Positions 10,133 to 19,790 of a DNA stretch of 64,000 nt are shown here, in pieces (within the stretch, counting starts at the first letter, position 1; each line of letters opens with the position of its first letter). The position numbers and the translations under genes are program-made. Location of the stretch: contig HG799464.1 in NCBI GenBank assembly GCA_000531095.1, positions 528,791 to 592,790 of the forward strand, written 5' to 3'. A model generated the notes under the pieces. It was not told the DNA's origin and did not search any database. It saw nothing but the letters and a program-made list of their open reading frames with translations. Origin of the DNA: Gemmata massiliana (GTDB lineage: Bacteria; Planctomycetota; Planctomycetia; Gemmatales; Gemmataceae).

Positions 10133-10920
10133 GAAACTCGTTAGCGGAGGGACCGCTATCGGCCCACCCTCCGGAGCGGTTCGACCGGCAAAAGCGGCGC
10201 GAAGGAACGAAGCGGGACGCGGTCGCGCGGGCGATGAGACCGTTCCTAAATCCGATCCTCCAAAAGCGGGCTGAAAGCACGGTAGCACGACGGTCCATTA
10301 TTCAACTAATCACCCGGAGCGGCAACGAGCAAGGGACAAATAGCCGTACCGCGTGCGGGTTCCTGTCCGCGTCGAATGACGTGACAGAATTAACGATATC
10401 GCAATGTTTGATAATTTTACCAAGCGCCAACGCAATGCCAGAAAACCGAAACCAAAACTGCGAATTCGACAAAACAACACATTTTGATGGCCCAGCCCAC
10501 CTTTCCTTTTGTTCACTAGCGTATAATTGGGTGTATCCGAACCACATACACGGCTCCGCTACCACATAACAAGAGTCGTCTGGGCGGGAGTGTTACCCGA
10601 TTGTTAGCCGGATTCGAGGGCAGAAGGGAGGTTTTTCGAGAGTTGTTAGCCAATGTTAACCGCGAATGTGCGTCGCTGATTGAGCAAGAACGCAGCAACA
10701 CGTTGCAACAGCAGTGTTTAAGAATCGAAAATCCGATCTCAATCGCGCCGCCGGGCCAAAACGTTAGCATTTGTTACTGGCGATTAGACCGAAGGTTGGT
10801 AGGTGCATTCGGAGTGCCGAAATCAGGTAAGTGTCTCAAGTGTCAGAAGCGGAATGAAGAACCGCAGATAACGCAGATCAGACAACTAATGATTCTCTCC
10901 GCAAAGGGACGGAGTGAATA
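10133..10920. other. Large AT-rich intergenic region
   Basis: No supported gene. It separates the start of the histidine kinase from the end of the CE15-like esterase. Bases 10290-10900 are much more AT-rich than flanking genes. A TATAAT hexamer occurs at 10522-10527 on the plus strand but has no good -35 partner. A 106-codon frame at 10601-10921 begins with TTG, has no ribosome site and ends in a dispersed repeat, so it is not annotated. Confidence 0.5.
10861..10883. repeat. Dispersed GCAGATAACGCAGAT-type sequence
   Basis: ACCGCAGATAACGCAGATCA is a short direct repeat (GCAGATAAC/GCAGATCA). A related copy is at 36145-36174. Sequences of this form are scattered between genes in many planctomycete and other genomes; no function is known. 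Confidence 0.6.
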
Positions 10921-10946
10921 GCCCGAGGCCGCGCTTCACCTCGGGC
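10921..10946 (-). terminator. Possible terminator of the CE15-like esterase gene
   Basis: Stem GCCCGAGG / CCTCGGGC with a 10-nt loop, about 16 bp past the stop of the minus-strand gene. Only a weak T-containing tract (TATTCACT) follows, so it is less certain than the terminators with clear U-runs. Confidence 0.45.
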
Positions 10947-10961
10947 AGACCACCTGCGGTA

Positions 10962-12332
10962 TCACTTGTTGGTTGAAGGCTTGGGCGCAATCGGTTCCTT
11001 GATGTACTTCTCGGCGTACTTCAGGAACGTCGGCCAGTTCGGACCGGTGGTGTGACCGCCCGCGTGCTGGCGGAACGCGATTTCACCGTCGGTAAGGGCG
11101 GTCTCCTGTGCGGGGAACTCGGCGGTTCCCAACCCCTTTTTCCCCAACAGTTTGTACACCGGTTCGGCCGCGACTCCGGCCATAAACATGCCGCGTGCGT
11201 CGATCCAACCGCCCTCGACTTGGAGGGAACCAACGCTGATGAGCACCGGACGCGGGGCACACAGTGCGATCAGTTCATGAGCATCCACCGGAAGATCCTT
11301 CGCGGTGAGCGGTCCCGCATACTTGATGTAGTTCCCGGCCATCCAATGGTACTCACCGGTCCCGGCAACGTTCTCCACCTTCTCCCCGTAGTCGCGGCGG
11401 TGGAGCTTCGCGCCGCCCGCGCCGGACGACCCGATGAACCCGATCGCAAAGCGCTCGTCGTAGGCCATCGCGACGATCGCCGCCTTCCCGTAACGGGACA
11501 GTCCCTCGATCCCGACGCGCTTGGCATCCACAGCCGGATCGGTATCGAAGTAGTCCAGCGCCCGACTCGCGCCCCAAGCCCAGGCCCGCAGCGCACCCCA
11601 ATCGTCGACCGCGCGGGGCTGTCCCTTGTTGCACAGTCCGATGATTCCCGTCGTCAGCCCCGCCCCGTTGTCGGCCTGAACGCTCGTCGGGGTGATGATC
11701 GCATAACCCCATCCCTTCGCGAGAACTTGTTGCTGCCAGCTCGGAGCAGCGCCAGCTTTGGGCGCCGGTCCCTTACCCCCGAAATTGAACCCGAACTCCA
11801 TAATCACCGGCACCGGTCCCTTCGCGTCCGCCGGCGTGGTGAGCGTCAGTTGGATGTCCACGGTGATGAGCGGGTACGAAGAGTTATCGACGTGGCCGAC
11901 GAGCTTCTTCGCGACGACCGGAACGTCACCGACCGTCTGCTTCTCGGTCGCGGTCACTTCCCACTTCACTTTGGGGGTGTTCTTGGGCACCCGACCGTAG
12001 ACCTCACGGTCGAAATCCTCGGCAATCTCGGCCCGGCGCTTCGTCCACAGTGCTGCGGTCACCTTCGTGCCGTCCTTCATCACGAGCGGGTCTGGCAGAT
12101 CAGGGTAAGGGTTGGCCTTCGACTCGTCGAGATTGGCGGCGTTGGCCGATTTCGGGTTCCCGTCCGCGCCGCGGCGGATCTCCTTGATTTTGAGGAGTTC
12201 CATCAGCCGCTTGTGATCCTCTTGTGCGGTCAGTTTGACCGGCGGTTTGGGCGGATCTTCAGCGCGCCCCAGCGGGGAGAGATACCCCGTGAGAAGGAGC
12301 GCCGCAGCGACCGAGACGGGAGAGTGTCGCAT
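10962..12332 (-). CDS. Secreted glucuronoyl-esterase-like (CE15-type) hydrolase
   Basis: A 456-aa exported alpha/beta hydrolase. The start at 12330-12332 gives a signal peptide (RHSPVSVAAALLLTGYLSPL, cleaved near GRAED); an in-frame start 14 codons upstream would bury it. The nucleophile lies in EGLSRYGKAA (S279), matching the G-x-S-R-x-G-K signature of carbohydrate esterase family 15, and the catalytic His is in GGHTTG (H427). CE15 enzymes cleave esters between glucuronoxylan and lignin alcohols, so a role in plant-polymer degradation in the periplasm or outside is likely. CAPRPVLISVGS is the usual strand before the His loop. It is divergent from the CE1-like esterase at 12626, which may act on related material. 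The exact substrate is inference. Confidence 0.82.
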   Translation of the reverse strand: MRHSPVSVAAALLLTGYLSPLGRAEDPPKPPVKLTAQEDHKRLMELLKIKEIRRGADGNPKSANAANLDESKANPYPDLPDPLVMKDGTKVTAALWTKRRAEIAEDFDREVYGRVPKNTPKVKWEVTATEKQTVGDVPVVAKKLVGHVDNSSYPLITVDIQLTLTTPADAKGPVPVIMEFGFNFGGKGPAPKAGAAPSWQQQVLAKGWGYAIITPTSVQADNGAGLTTGIIGLCNKGQPRAVDDWGALRAWAWGASRALDYFDTDPAVDAKRVGIEGLSRYGKAAIVAMAYDERFAIGFIGSSGAGGAKLHRRDYGEKVENVAGTGEYHWMAGNYIKYAGPLTAKDLPVDAHELIALCAPRPVLISVGSLQVEGGWIDARGMFMAGVAAEPVYKLLGKKGLGTAEFPAQETALTDGEIAFRQHAGGHTTGPNWPTFLKYAEKYIKEPIAPKPSTNK

Positions 12333-12625
12333 GAGGAGTCTCGTTGTGATGAACGAACCACAGCCACACGGCAATCGATTGTGCCGGGTGCACCGCAGGT
12401 TTGTGAAGCGATCGTCATTCTATCGACGTTACACCCGCGATTCCGGAGCCGTGTACCTCACGAGATGCGAACGGACACGAAACGTAGCGCGCGTATTCCC
12501 ACTTTCTTTGGGGAACACAAGGAACGGTAAGGCCGAGGCGATTCGAGTGATGCACTCGTACCCACGCAGAACGGAATTTCTACACCACTTCTACTGCCCG
12601 TTTCTCTCCCGTCGGGAGGTATCGA

Positions 12626-13636
12626 ATGAGAACTGTGCTGACCTGTGCGATCGGCCTCGGACTCGCCGGAGCCGCCGTTATGACTCTCGCGCATGCGACG
12701 GGGCAACCACCGGCTCCCGCACAAGTCCCGAACCCAGACTCCCAATACCGGCTCGGCCCGGATTCGCTGCCGCAAGAGGGAGTTCCAAAGGGAGAAATCA
12801 AAGGACCGTTCACGCTCCCGTGTGAGGTCTACCCCGACACCCAGCACACCTACTGGGTTTACGTGCCCGCTCAGTACGACCCGAAAATCCCGACCGCGCT
12901 CATGGTGTTCCAGGACGGTCAGGCGTTCAAAGACGAGAAGGGAGACATGCGGGCACAAAACGTGATGGACAATCTGATCTACCGCCGGGAGATCCCGGTC
13001 ATGATCGGCGTGTTCATCAACCCCGGCCGCAAACCGGAGCAACCCGAGCCGACCCCGCGTGATTGGGGCGACCGGAACACCAACCGGCCGACCGAGTACA
13101 ACTCGCTGGATGATAAGTATGCTCGCGTGATTACGGAAGAACTGCTACCAGCGCTGGCCAAGGATTACAACATCTCGAAAGATCCGGAGATGCGCGGGAT
13201 CGGCGGGTCGAGTTCGGGCGCGATCGCGGCGTTCACCGTGGCGTGGGAGCGCCCGAGCCAATTCCGCAAAGTGCTGAGCAACGTCGGCAGTTTCGTCAAC
13301 TTGCGTGGTGGGCACGTGTACGCGGACAAAGTGCTGGAGGCCGAGAAGAAGCCGCTCCGGGTGTATTTGTGCGACGGGCGCAACGACAACCGCGGGCTTC
13401 GGGGCGGGAAGTACGACGAGAAAATGGACTGGTTCCACCAGAACGTGCGCCTGATGAAAGCCTTGACAAAGAAGGGGTACGACGTGAACTACTCGTGGGG
13501 CATGAACAACCACGGGCAAAAGTTCGGTGGGGCGATTCTGCCCGAGATGATGCGCTGGCTCTGGCGGGATGGGCCGGTGTCCACCGATCCCAGGGACGAA
13601 ATCGAGCGCGGGTTCCGTCAGCCGGTCAAGAAATAG
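12626..13636 (+). CDS. Secreted esterase, enterochelin-esterase/CE1-like
   Basis: A 336-aa exported serine esterase. GGGAGG precedes the ATG. Residues 1-25 form a signal peptide ending ATGQ. The core has an alpha/beta hydrolase fold of the putative esterase/Fes type: [13 protein letters not shown], then [18 protein letters not shown], and the nucleophile elbow GGSSSG (S196). The catalytic His is in [10 protein letters not shown] near residue 300. Relatives include enterochelin esterases and feruloyl or acetyl-xylan esterases. Together with the divergent CE15-like gene it suggests extracellular ester removal from polysaccharides, but an unrelated substrate is possible. It converges on the small secreted protein gene at 13696. 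Confidence 0.85.
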   Translation: MRTVLTCAIGLGLAGAAVMTLAHATGQPPAPAQVPNPDSQYRLGPDSLPQEGVPKGEIKGPFTLPCEVYPDTQHTYWVYVPAQYDPKIPTALMVFQDGQAFKDEKGDMRAQNVMDNLIYRREIPVMIGVFINPGRKPEQPEPTPRDWGDRNTNRPTEYNSLDDKYARVITEELLPALAKDYNISKDPEMRGIGGSSSGAIAAFTVAWERPSQFRKVLSNVGSFVNLRGGHVYADKVLEAEKKPLRVYLCDGRNDNRGLRGGKYDEKMDWFHQNVRLMKALTKKGYDVNYSWGMNNHGQKFGGAILPEMMRWLWRDGPVSTDPRDEIERGFRQPVKK

Positions 13637-13661
13637 AGGCCATCGTTCTCCGAAACGACAA

Positions 13662-13684
13662 GAGCCGCCCACGCGGGGCGGCTC
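13662..13684. terminator. Shared hairpin between convergent genes
   Basis: Stem GAGCCGCCC / GGGCGGCTC with a 5-nt loop, between the stops at 13636 (+) and 13696 (-). On the minus strand TTGTCGTTTCGG follows, so it probably works best for the minus-strand gene. Confidence 0.6.
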
Positions 13685-13695
13685 CGAAACTCGCA

Positions 13696-14223
13696 CTACT
13701 TCTTGCGAACGAGTTTCATTGTGGCACAGTGATCCTCGGCCGGCTTACCGTTGACCCAGGCGACCCCACTGAACTCGATGTGGTCGTCGTCGACGAAGGT
13801 GAGAGTCCCTTCGTGCATGTGCATGTCCTTCTTGGGGTCCAGGTTCGTCCCGCCCGAGAACACCCAGCGGATCTGGTTGGCAGCCGACTTCGGGTCGGCC
13901 TTCATTCGAGGTTGGTTGCCGAGCGCGCAGTAGTGCGTCATGACCAGGTCGGCCCCGTCCCGGTGGTACACGGACACCATCTCCATCGCTTCACCGGGGA
14001 ACAGCGTCTCTTGAACCGTGCTCCCACCGGCGGTGACCTTGATGACCGACACGACCTTGTCGGTCGGCTTGCCGTCCTTGTCCGCTTCCACCCAGGTACC
14101 GGCCAGCTTCTTCAGCCGCTCCAGCCCCGCGTGCGAGGTTTGGGCGGGTTTGTCGTCGCCGCGTGCCCCGGCCCCGAGCGCCACCAGCACCACAACAGCC
14201 CCCGTCACCGCGATCGTCCGCAT
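13696..14223 (-). CDS. Secreted protein of unknown function
   Basis: A 175-aa exported protein. AAAGGAG lies at good spacing before the ATG at 14221-14223; a start 12 codons upstream has none. Residues 1-23 are a signal peptide ending ARGDDK. The rest (LERLKKLAGTWVEADKDGKP, then VTAGGSTVQETLFPGE, then HEGTLTFVDDDHIEFSG) is beta-rich and resembles the small lipocalin-like secreted proteins common in planctomycetes that begin with a LAGTW motif. It has four His/Asp-rich stretches (VMTHYCALG, DMHMHEG) that could bind metal. No catalytic motif is recognised. Confidence 0.75.
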   Translation of the reverse strand: MRTIAVTGAVVVLVALGAGARGDDKPAQTSHAGLERLKKLAGTWVEADKDGKPTDKVVSVIKVTAGGSTVQETLFPGEAMEMVSVYHRDGADLVMTHYCALGNQPRMKADPKSAANQIRWVFSGGTNLDPKKDMHMHEGTLTFVDDDHIEFSGVAWVNGKPAEDHCATMKLVRKK

Positions 14224-14513
14224 AACTGGCTCCTTTGGGCGAAATGCTTCCACCACCACAGTGGTGGTAGAACTGCTCCCGGATCGGGCGCCTCTGAAAG
14301 CGTGCGAAAAGAATTACACGCGAGTGGCGCCCGACAAAGGTCAGTAGCGGGCACACGAAATGAGCCAATAATTCCCCAGCCAAGCAACCGGAACGAACAG
14401 AATCGTCCCAACACACAGGATCGACACGCAAATCATCAAACGTCTACCAACCTTGCCGACTAACTTGCACCGCGTTTACCCTTCCACCATTCCCAAACGC
14501 ATCCGAGGAACGA

Positions 14514-14918
14514 ATGGACATCGCTTGCTTAACTCCGATTTTGAACGTGTCCGATATGGCGGCCAGTTTTGCGTGGTTCGAGAAACTGGGCTGGAAGAAG
14601 TTGTGGGATTGGGGCACGCCGCCGACATTCGGGGCGGTTGGGAGCGGGAAGGTGGAAATCTTCCTCTGTTTGGGCGCCCAGGGGTCACGAGGTGGACCAG
14701 TCCCTCGGCACGCAGACGATGACGATACGGGTGGCGTGTGGATGTCCTGGTTTCTCAACAGCCCGGCCGACGTGGATGCCGCTCATGCGTTGGCCGTATC
14801 GCACGGCATGACCGTCACGCAACCGCCAACAAACGAGCCGTGGGGCGTCCGCGAGTTCCACTTGCGGCACCCCGACGGCCACACATTCCGCGTGGGCGCG
14901 GGAACGGGTTCCGTGTGA
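14514..14918 (+). CDS. VOC (glyoxalase/bleomycin-resistance) superfamily protein
   Basis: A 134-aa cytosolic protein with the paired beta-alpha-beta-beta-beta modules of the vicinal oxygen chelate fold. LTPILNVSDMAASFAWFEK is the first strand and helix; VWMSWFLNSPADVDAAHALA starts the second module and WGVREFHLRHPDGHTFRVG is the typical closing hairpin. The expected first metal ligand position is not an obvious His, so it may be a binding protein rather than an enzyme. A weak GAGGAA box precedes the ATG. It converges on the cupin gene 8 bp away. The substrate cannot be named from the sequence. Confidence 0.8.
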   Translation: MDIACLTPILNVSDMAASFAWFEKLGWKKLWDWGTPPTFGAVGSGKVEIFLCLGAQGSRGGPVPRHADDDDTGGVWMSWFLNSPADVDAAHALAVSHGMTVTQPPTNEPWGVREFHLRHPDGHTFRVGAGTGSV

Positions 14919-14926
14919 TTGGGGCC

Positions 14927-15400
14927 TCAGCTCCCCGGCAACAGGAGTTCGATCCCGTACCGGGGAGCGGCCGCTTTCAACCGGTCGATCTCGTCTGGGG
15001 TTGGCGGGGGAACAGCCGTTGCTCCCTCCCCGAGGGGCGCTCCGACCTCGAAGAACATCTCCTCAAGACCGGCTGGGGCGACCGAAATGAGCATGCGGGC
15101 CGGCCGATCCGACTCGTTTTTGAATGCGTGCGGAGTACCGGGCGACACATTGGCAAACATGCCCGCCGTCACCACGTGCTTCTCGTCACCAACTGTCAGA
15201 GCGATTTGGCCTTCGAGAACGTAAAATCCTTCTTCTTCCCGGCTGTGAACATGCGGAGGAGGGCCGCCACCCGGCGGCACGAGCGCTTCCCAGAGGGCGT
15301 ATTTGCCGCCCGTCTCACTGCCCGTCGCGAGAAATCGGTAAATGTCACCAACAACAGCAATGGTGCGACCCTGAGCCGCAGAACGGATAGTGGGCAGCAT
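14927..15400 (-). CDS. Cupin-domain protein
   Basis: A 157-aa single-cupin protein. Cupin motif 1 is seen as PPHVHSREEEGFYVLEG (His, His, Glu ligands) and motif 2 as GMFANVSPGTPHAFKN (His). This arrangement is like quercetin 2,3-dioxygenase-type and sugar-binding cupins and implies one bound divalent metal. TGAGGA precedes the ATG at 15398-15400. No signal peptide is present, so it is cytosolic. Its neighbours on the same strand (M24 peptidase upstream, about 85 bp) do not define a pathway. Confidence 0.82.
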   Translation of the reverse strand: MLPTIRSAAQGRTIAVVGDIYRFLATGSETGGKYALWEALVPPGGGPPPHVHSREEEGFYVLEGQIALTVGDEKHVVTAGMFANVSPGTPHAFKNESDRPARMLISVAPAGLEEMFFEVGAPLGEGATAVPPPTPDEIDRLKAAAPRYGIELLLPGS

Positions 15401-15484
15401 TTCGGTCCTCAGTTAATCGGTCAACGCGCGAACAAGCATATCAAATCCGCCTTTCTTGGTGCCGGCTACGAAGCGGAACCGATT

Positions 15485-16663
15485 TCACACAAGTATCAGT
15501 TCGAGCTGTCGGGACGAGAGGAACTCGCACCCCGTGGCGGTGACCAACACATCTTCCTCCAATCCAACAATCCCGGAACCGGTCGGTATGCCTAATTCCA
15601 GGGTAAAAACATTGCCCACCTCGACTGCGGCTTCCACGTTACGCCCGTAACACGGCCAACGCGGTCCCAACAAGGTACCGCCATCGTGGACCGCCCGTCC
15701 CAGCCCGTGCCCGAGTCCGTGCTTGAACTCCGGGTACCCGGCCGTCACCACAACACTTCGAGCAGCCGCATCTACCTCGAATCCGCGCACGCCCGGGCAC
15801 AGAGCTTCAGCCCCCGCGTCGATAGCCCACACTACCGTCTCGAACGCGCGCCGAACGTCCTCCGGCGGTCCCGACTCACCCGGTCGTCGAACATACCACA
15901 TCCGCTGCATGTCCGAGCAGTACCCTTCAATGCGCACGCCCAAATCGATGTGGACCAAGTGCCCCGCTTCGATGCGGACCGTTTCCGACGGGTACGTGTG
16001 CCCGAGGTCCGATGCCGGCCCAGTGTTGACGATCGGGCACCCCTCAAGTGGCCACGCCGGTGACACGCCGTGTTCGGCGAACCGCGCGTGGACGAACGCG
16101 GCCAGATCTCGCTCGCTCAGCCCCGGCCGAATGTACGAGGTAATCTGTTCGACGATCCGCTCAGTCACAGCCACGGCCCGCCGAATCCGGTCGACCTCCG
16201 TTGACGACTTACGCCCGCGCAACCGTGCCAGCAGCGGGGCAGCGCTGGTCAACCGATCGAGATACGGCGTGCCGCTCAGGAGTTGCTCGAGGAGGAGCCA
16301 GTGCCCGTGGGTCAACCCATCGGCGGTCACGTCGTCGAGGCTGTAATTCAGGCCGATGGTTCGTGGGTCGAGGCGCTGAAGTGCAGCCAGCAGAGGCCCA
16401 CGAATGTCTTCGTCGTAGCCGATCACCTCCCGGAAAACGCCTTTCGCACGAATGGCCGACGTGTCGAAGTTGGCGACAATCGCGACGCGCTCTCCGCCGA
16501 CGCCGAAGAGGAACGCCGAGTTCCGCACCACTCCCGCCCCAACAACCTGCTCGATCCCCGGGTCCGGGTGCAGTTCCGTCTCGCGCGCGAAGGTCAGCCA
16601 ACAGTCCAGCCCGGTTTCGGCCAAAAGCGCCTGGGCTTGATCCGCCTTTTCGTGCAGTAGCAT
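15485..16663 (-). CDS. M24-family aminopeptidase (Xaa-Pro peptidase-like)
   Basis: A 392-aa protein with the N-terminal creatinase-like domain (residues 1-150) and a C-terminal pita-bread metallopeptidase domain. All five dinuclear metal ligands are visible: Asp in HIDLGV, Asp in YCSDMQR, His in HGLGHGLG, Glu in FTLELGI and Glu in GLEEDV. It therefore should be an active Xaa-Pro aminopeptidase-type enzyme, releasing N-terminal residues before proline or acting on a related amide. A strong GGGAGGGG box lies just before the ATG at 16661-16663. No export signal is present. Creatinase-type substrates cannot be excluded. Confidence 0.9.
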   Translation of the reverse strand: MLLHEKADQAQALLAETGLDCWLTFARETELHPDPGIEQVVGAGVVRNSAFLFGVGGERVAIVANFDTSAIRAKGVFREVIGYDEDIRGPLLAALQRLDPRTIGLNYSLDDVTADGLTHGHWLLLEQLLSGTPYLDRLTSAAPLLARLRGRKSSTEVDRIRRAVAVTERIVEQITSYIRPGLSERDLAAFVHARFAEHGVSPAWPLEGCPIVNTGPASDLGHTYPSETVRIEAGHLVHIDLGVRIEGYCSDMQRMWYVRRPGESGPPEDVRRAFETVVWAIDAGAEALCPGVRGFEVDAAARSVVVTAGYPEFKHGLGHGLGRAVHDGGTLLGPRWPCYGRNVEAAVEVGNVFTLELGIPTGSGIVGLEEDVLVTATGCEFLSSRQLELILV

Positions 16664-16869
16664 GTCCCCTCCCTCAATCCGTGCGCCAGAGGCTCAAGTC
16701 GGCCCATGCCGGTGATCGTAACGACTGATTCTTGACAACAATACAACCTCGTGCGGGAAGCGTTGAATGATCTGGAGCGGCAGCCCGGGCTTTCGCCCCG
16801 AGCACACCGTGGAAGTAAAACAGCACTCGTGTCGCGAAACTCGCGCACCACCCAACATGGAGAACCGTC

Positions 16870-17406
16870 GTGTACCTCTCCCGCATTGTGCTCGTTCTGA
16901 TTGGTTTGGCCGCAATTGCCCCGATCGCTTTCGCCCAAGAGAAAAAGCCGCCGCTGGTAACGCACGCGCGCGTTCAGTTGAACCTCGCGGGAGCAGAAAC
17001 GGCTGTCGAAGGTGCGAAGAAGAAAGCCGCAGCGATGGGGCTGAAGAGTAACATCGCCGTCGTCGATGATGGCGGGCACCTGCTGTCGTTCGCCCGAATG
17101 GACGGAGCGCGCCCGGCGAGTGGGTCTACTGCACTGACTAAAGCAGTCTCGGCCGCAACCTTTCGCCAAGAGACGGGGGCGCTCCCCGCTAAAGGCGAAC
17201 CGGACGCGCTCCTGAGTTTGAGCATTCAAAACGCTGCAGCTGCAAGTGGCGGAAAGATCACAACCTTGAAGGGCGGGATACCCATCATCGTGGACGGTCA
17301 AGTAATTGGTGCGATCGGGGTCGGCGGTGGGTCCGGTGAACAGGATGCGGAAGTGGCAAAGGCCGGCGTTCAGGCACTGCTCGACGCACTGAGCGAGAAG
17401 AAGTAA
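16870..17406 (+). CDS. Secreted GlcG/HbpS-like heme-binding-family protein
   Basis: A 178-aa exported protein starting with GTG (GGAG upstream). Residues 1-23 are a signal peptide ending AFAQ. The mature part matches the GlcG/HbpS fold: AVVDDGGHLLSFARMDGA, then TALTKAVSAATF, then LKGGIPIIVDGQVIGAIGVGGGSGEQD, the conserved Gly-rich end. Family members bind heme or act as extracytoplasmic accessory proteins; others are linked to glycolate genes. Nothing nearby points to either. Start choice is supported by the signal peptide. Confidence 0.82.
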   Translation: MYLSRIVLVLIGLAAIAPIAFAQEKKPPLVTHARVQLNLAGAETAVEGAKKKAAAMGLKSNIAVVDDGGHLLSFARMDGARPASGSTALTKAVSAATFRQETGALPAKGEPDALLSLSIQNAAAASGGKITTLKGGIPIIVDGQVIGAIGVGGGSGEQDAEVAKAGVQALLDALSEKK

Positions 17407-17412
17407 TCCGTG

Positions 17413-17428
17413 CGGGTTGCCAAACCCG
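17413..17428 (+). terminator. Weak terminator after the GlcG-like gene
   Basis: Stem CGGGTT / AACCCG with a 4-nt loop starting 7 bp after the stop, followed by TTGATTTCC. The stem is short, so confidence is limited. Confidence 0.4.
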
Positions 17429-17623
17429 TTGATTTCCAGCAGGGACTCGAACGTGATGTAATCGACGTCCGAGTCCTGTGCCCGATCAAAGCGCGTGGGC
17501 CTTGATTTGGCGATTGGAGTACGCTGAGATTTGGCACTTCCGGTCTACAGCTAGCTGTTCGCAACCGCCGCAGATCGCTCCCGGGCTAGAACGTACACAT
17601 CGTGGTAACCCGGCATTGGCGTT

Positions 17624-19516
17624 TTACCCTAACTTGAACGCTTCCGTCAGGCAGGCAAGAGCCTCTTCACCTCGGGCACGCTCGACTACCACCCCGACGC
17701 ACACCTCGCTCGTGTTAATCATGCTGATGTTGATGCCCTTCGCGGCTAGCGCGCCGAACATCGTGCGGGCTACGCCGGTGTGCGTCCGCATCCCCACCCC
17801 CAGCACAAACAGCACCGCGATGTCGCCGTCACCCACCACGCGACACGCCGGGTCGATCTCGCGCACCACATCCTGAGTGCGTTTCAGCGCGCGCGTCAGA
17901 TCGGCGCGGGGCACGGTAAATGAGAGTTCTGCCTTCGCAGGGCCGCTCTGGTTCTGGACGATCATGTCCACCAGAATTCCACCGGTCGCGACCGCGTTGA
18001 ACACGCGCGAGCAGTTCCCCGGCTTGTCCGGCAAGTCGTGAACCGTAACGCGGCTCTGTTCGGTGTTCAGATGAACGCCGCTCACGAGAACATCTTCCAT
18101 CCCCTCGAGCCGCGCAATAGCCGCCTCGCGGTCCTTGGATGCCGCGACCATGAGCGGGTTCGGGCGCGGCTTAAATTCGCCGCTCGCGGGTGGTTCTCCA
18201 GCTCCCTTGCGTGACAGCGGTAGCGCGAATGCGGCGTGAACCGCGCGCAGTGCCCGGCGCCCGCGGACCGCCTTCTTGCTCTCCAGGTGCGCCTTCTTGA
18301 TCGGCTCGCCCGTCGGCGCCTCGATGATCCCCGATTCGGCCGCGCCGTCCTCTTCCACCAGCACGCTGATCTTGATGTCGCCGGTGGTAATCATCTTCAG
18401 GTTCACGCCCTCGATCGCGAGCGCCTGGAACATGCGCTCCGCGACCCCGGAGATGTAGCGCATCCCGGCACCGACCACTGACACCTTGCTGACCTTGCCC
18501 GTCTCGTTCAGTGCCGCCCCGAGTTCCGCCACGATGGGTGCGAGGATCTTCTTGGTGCGATCGAGTTCGGTGTTCAGTACGGTGAACCCGATCGTGGCCT
18601 TGCCCCCCTCCCCCACGCTCTGCGCGATCATGTCCACTGCGATGTTCGCGTCGGCGAGCACGGCAAAGACGCGGTGACTCACGCCCGGGCGGTCTGGCAC
18701 GCCCTCGAGCACGAGCCGCGCTTCGTCCGCCGCGAGCGCGACCCCGCACGCAGGGATTTCACTCATCCACGAAGCTTCGGGAACGATCCAGGTGCCGATC
18801 GCGTCGGACTTCGCGTTCCGCACCATGAGCGGCACGTCGAATTTCTTGGCGAATTCGATCGAGCGCGAGTGCATCACGCCCGCGCCCATGCTCGCCATCT
18901 CCAGCATCTCGTCGTAACTGATCGCGTCCATCTTGCGCGCATCAGGCACGATGCGCGGGTCCGTCGTGTACACACCATCCACGTCGGTGTAGATCTCGCA
19001 CTCGACCTCGTACCCCGCGAGCTTTACCGCGGCAGCCACGGCCACGGCCGTGGTATCGCTCCCGCCGCGCCCCAGCGTGGAGATGTCCCCGAGTTCGTCC
19101 ACGCCCTGGAACCCCGCGAGCACGACGATGTGCCCGCTATCGAGCGCCTCACACAAGCGCACGGTGTCGATCTTCTTGATGCGGGCCTTGCGGTGCGTGC
19201 TGTCAGTCACGATGCCGATTTGCGGGCCGGTAAAGCTGACCGCGCGCTCGCCGAGTTCGTGGATCGCCATCGCGGTGAGAGCGATCGAGATCTGCTCGCC
19301 GGTCGCGAGGAGCATGTCCATTTCGCGCGCGGACGGCGAACTGGTGATCTGGCCGGCTTTGGCGATCAGGTCGTCGGTGGTGCTGCCCTGTGCGGACACG
19401 ACGACGATCACTTTGCTCCCGGCGTGTTTCGCGCGAATGGCCTTACGCGCGGCTTCCATGACGCTCTCCGCGTCCTTCACGCTCGACCCGCCGAACTTCT
19501 GAACGACGACCCCCAC
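17624..19516 (-). CDS. Aspartate kinase with four ACT domains
   Basis: A 630-aa monofunctional aspartokinase, the first step to lysine, threonine and methionine: phosphorylation of aspartate by ATP. The kinase domain (1-250) has VQKFGGSSV, GFQGVDE, TLGRGGSDTTA and YTDVDGVYTTDPRI. Four ACT modules follow in two pairs: about 265-400 (DRPGVSHRVFAVLADANIAV, then VSVVGAGMRYISG) and about 470-630 (DKPGNCSRVFNAVATGGILV, then LFVLGVGMRTHTG). Ordinary aspartokinases have one pair and 400-450 aa. The duplicated type is also known in some cyanobacteria. A low-complexity linker (about 415-455) separates the pairs. The GTG start has AAGGGGTG upstream. Allosteric control by lysine and/or threonine is expected. 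Confidence 0.95.
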   Translation of the reverse strand: MGVVVQKFGGSSVKDAESVMEAARKAIRAKHAGSKVIVVVSAQGSTTDDLIAKAGQITSSPSAREMDMLLATGEQISIALTAMAIHELGERAVSFTGPQIGIVTDSTHRKARIKKIDTVRLCEALDSGHIVVLAGFQGVDELGDISTLGRGGSDTTAVAVAAAVKLAGYEVECEIYTDVDGVYTTDPRIVPDARKMDAISYDEMLEMASMGAGVMHSRSIEFAKKFDVPLMVRNAKSDAIGTWIVPEASWMSEIPACGVALAADEARLVLEGVPDRPGVSHRVFAVLADANIAVDMIAQSVGEGGKATIGFTVLNTELDRTKKILAPIVAELGAALNETGKVSKVSVVGAGMRYISGVAERMFQALAIEGVNLKMITTGDIKISVLVEEDGAAESGIIEAPTGEPIKKAHLESKKAVRGRRALRAVHAAFALPLSRKGAGEPPASGEFKPRPNPLMVAASKDREAAIARLEGMEDVLVSGVHLNTEQSRVTVHDLPDKPGNCSRVFNAVATGGILVDMIVQNQSGPAKAELSFTVPRADLTRALKRTQDVVREIDPACRVVGDGDIAVLFVLGVGMRTHTGVARTMFGALAAKGINISMINTSEVCVGVVVERARGEEALACLTEAFKLG

Positions 19517-19790
19517 GGCCGCACCCCTTGATATCGAGATTCCGAACGAGAATCAGAGGGTGTTGTAACGACGGCCCGCTTCGGCTTCCAGTAACGCAAG
19601 GTATTCACCGCAACCGCTCTCCGAAGAGCGTGCGGCACTCACGGCACCGAGTGTCATACAACTCCGCCCACAGACAAATGAAAACCGGCTCACGAAGCGA
19701 TTCCCGGGTCGGTTGGATCGTTGCGGATCGCCGTGAGTTTCGTTACCTTCTGTCAGTACCCGCCCCGAATTCCGCCAAGGGACTCATCCC

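Noticed and set aside
10133..10288. N-terminal extension of the histidine kinase
   Set aside because: The 52 extra residues are Arg/Pro-rich with no domain; the Met at 10132 starts just before the first PAS domain.
10601..10921. A 106-codon plus-strand frame starting with TTG in an AT-rich region
   Set aside because: No ribosome site, no homology pattern, and its end is made of the dispersed GCAGATAAC repeat.
17440..17478. Imperfect inverted repeat (AGGGACTCGAACGT / ACGTCCGAGTCCT) between the GlcG-like gene and the aspartokinase gene
   Set aside because: Mismatches and a one-base bulge, no U-run and no placement near a start; not enough to call an operator or terminator.
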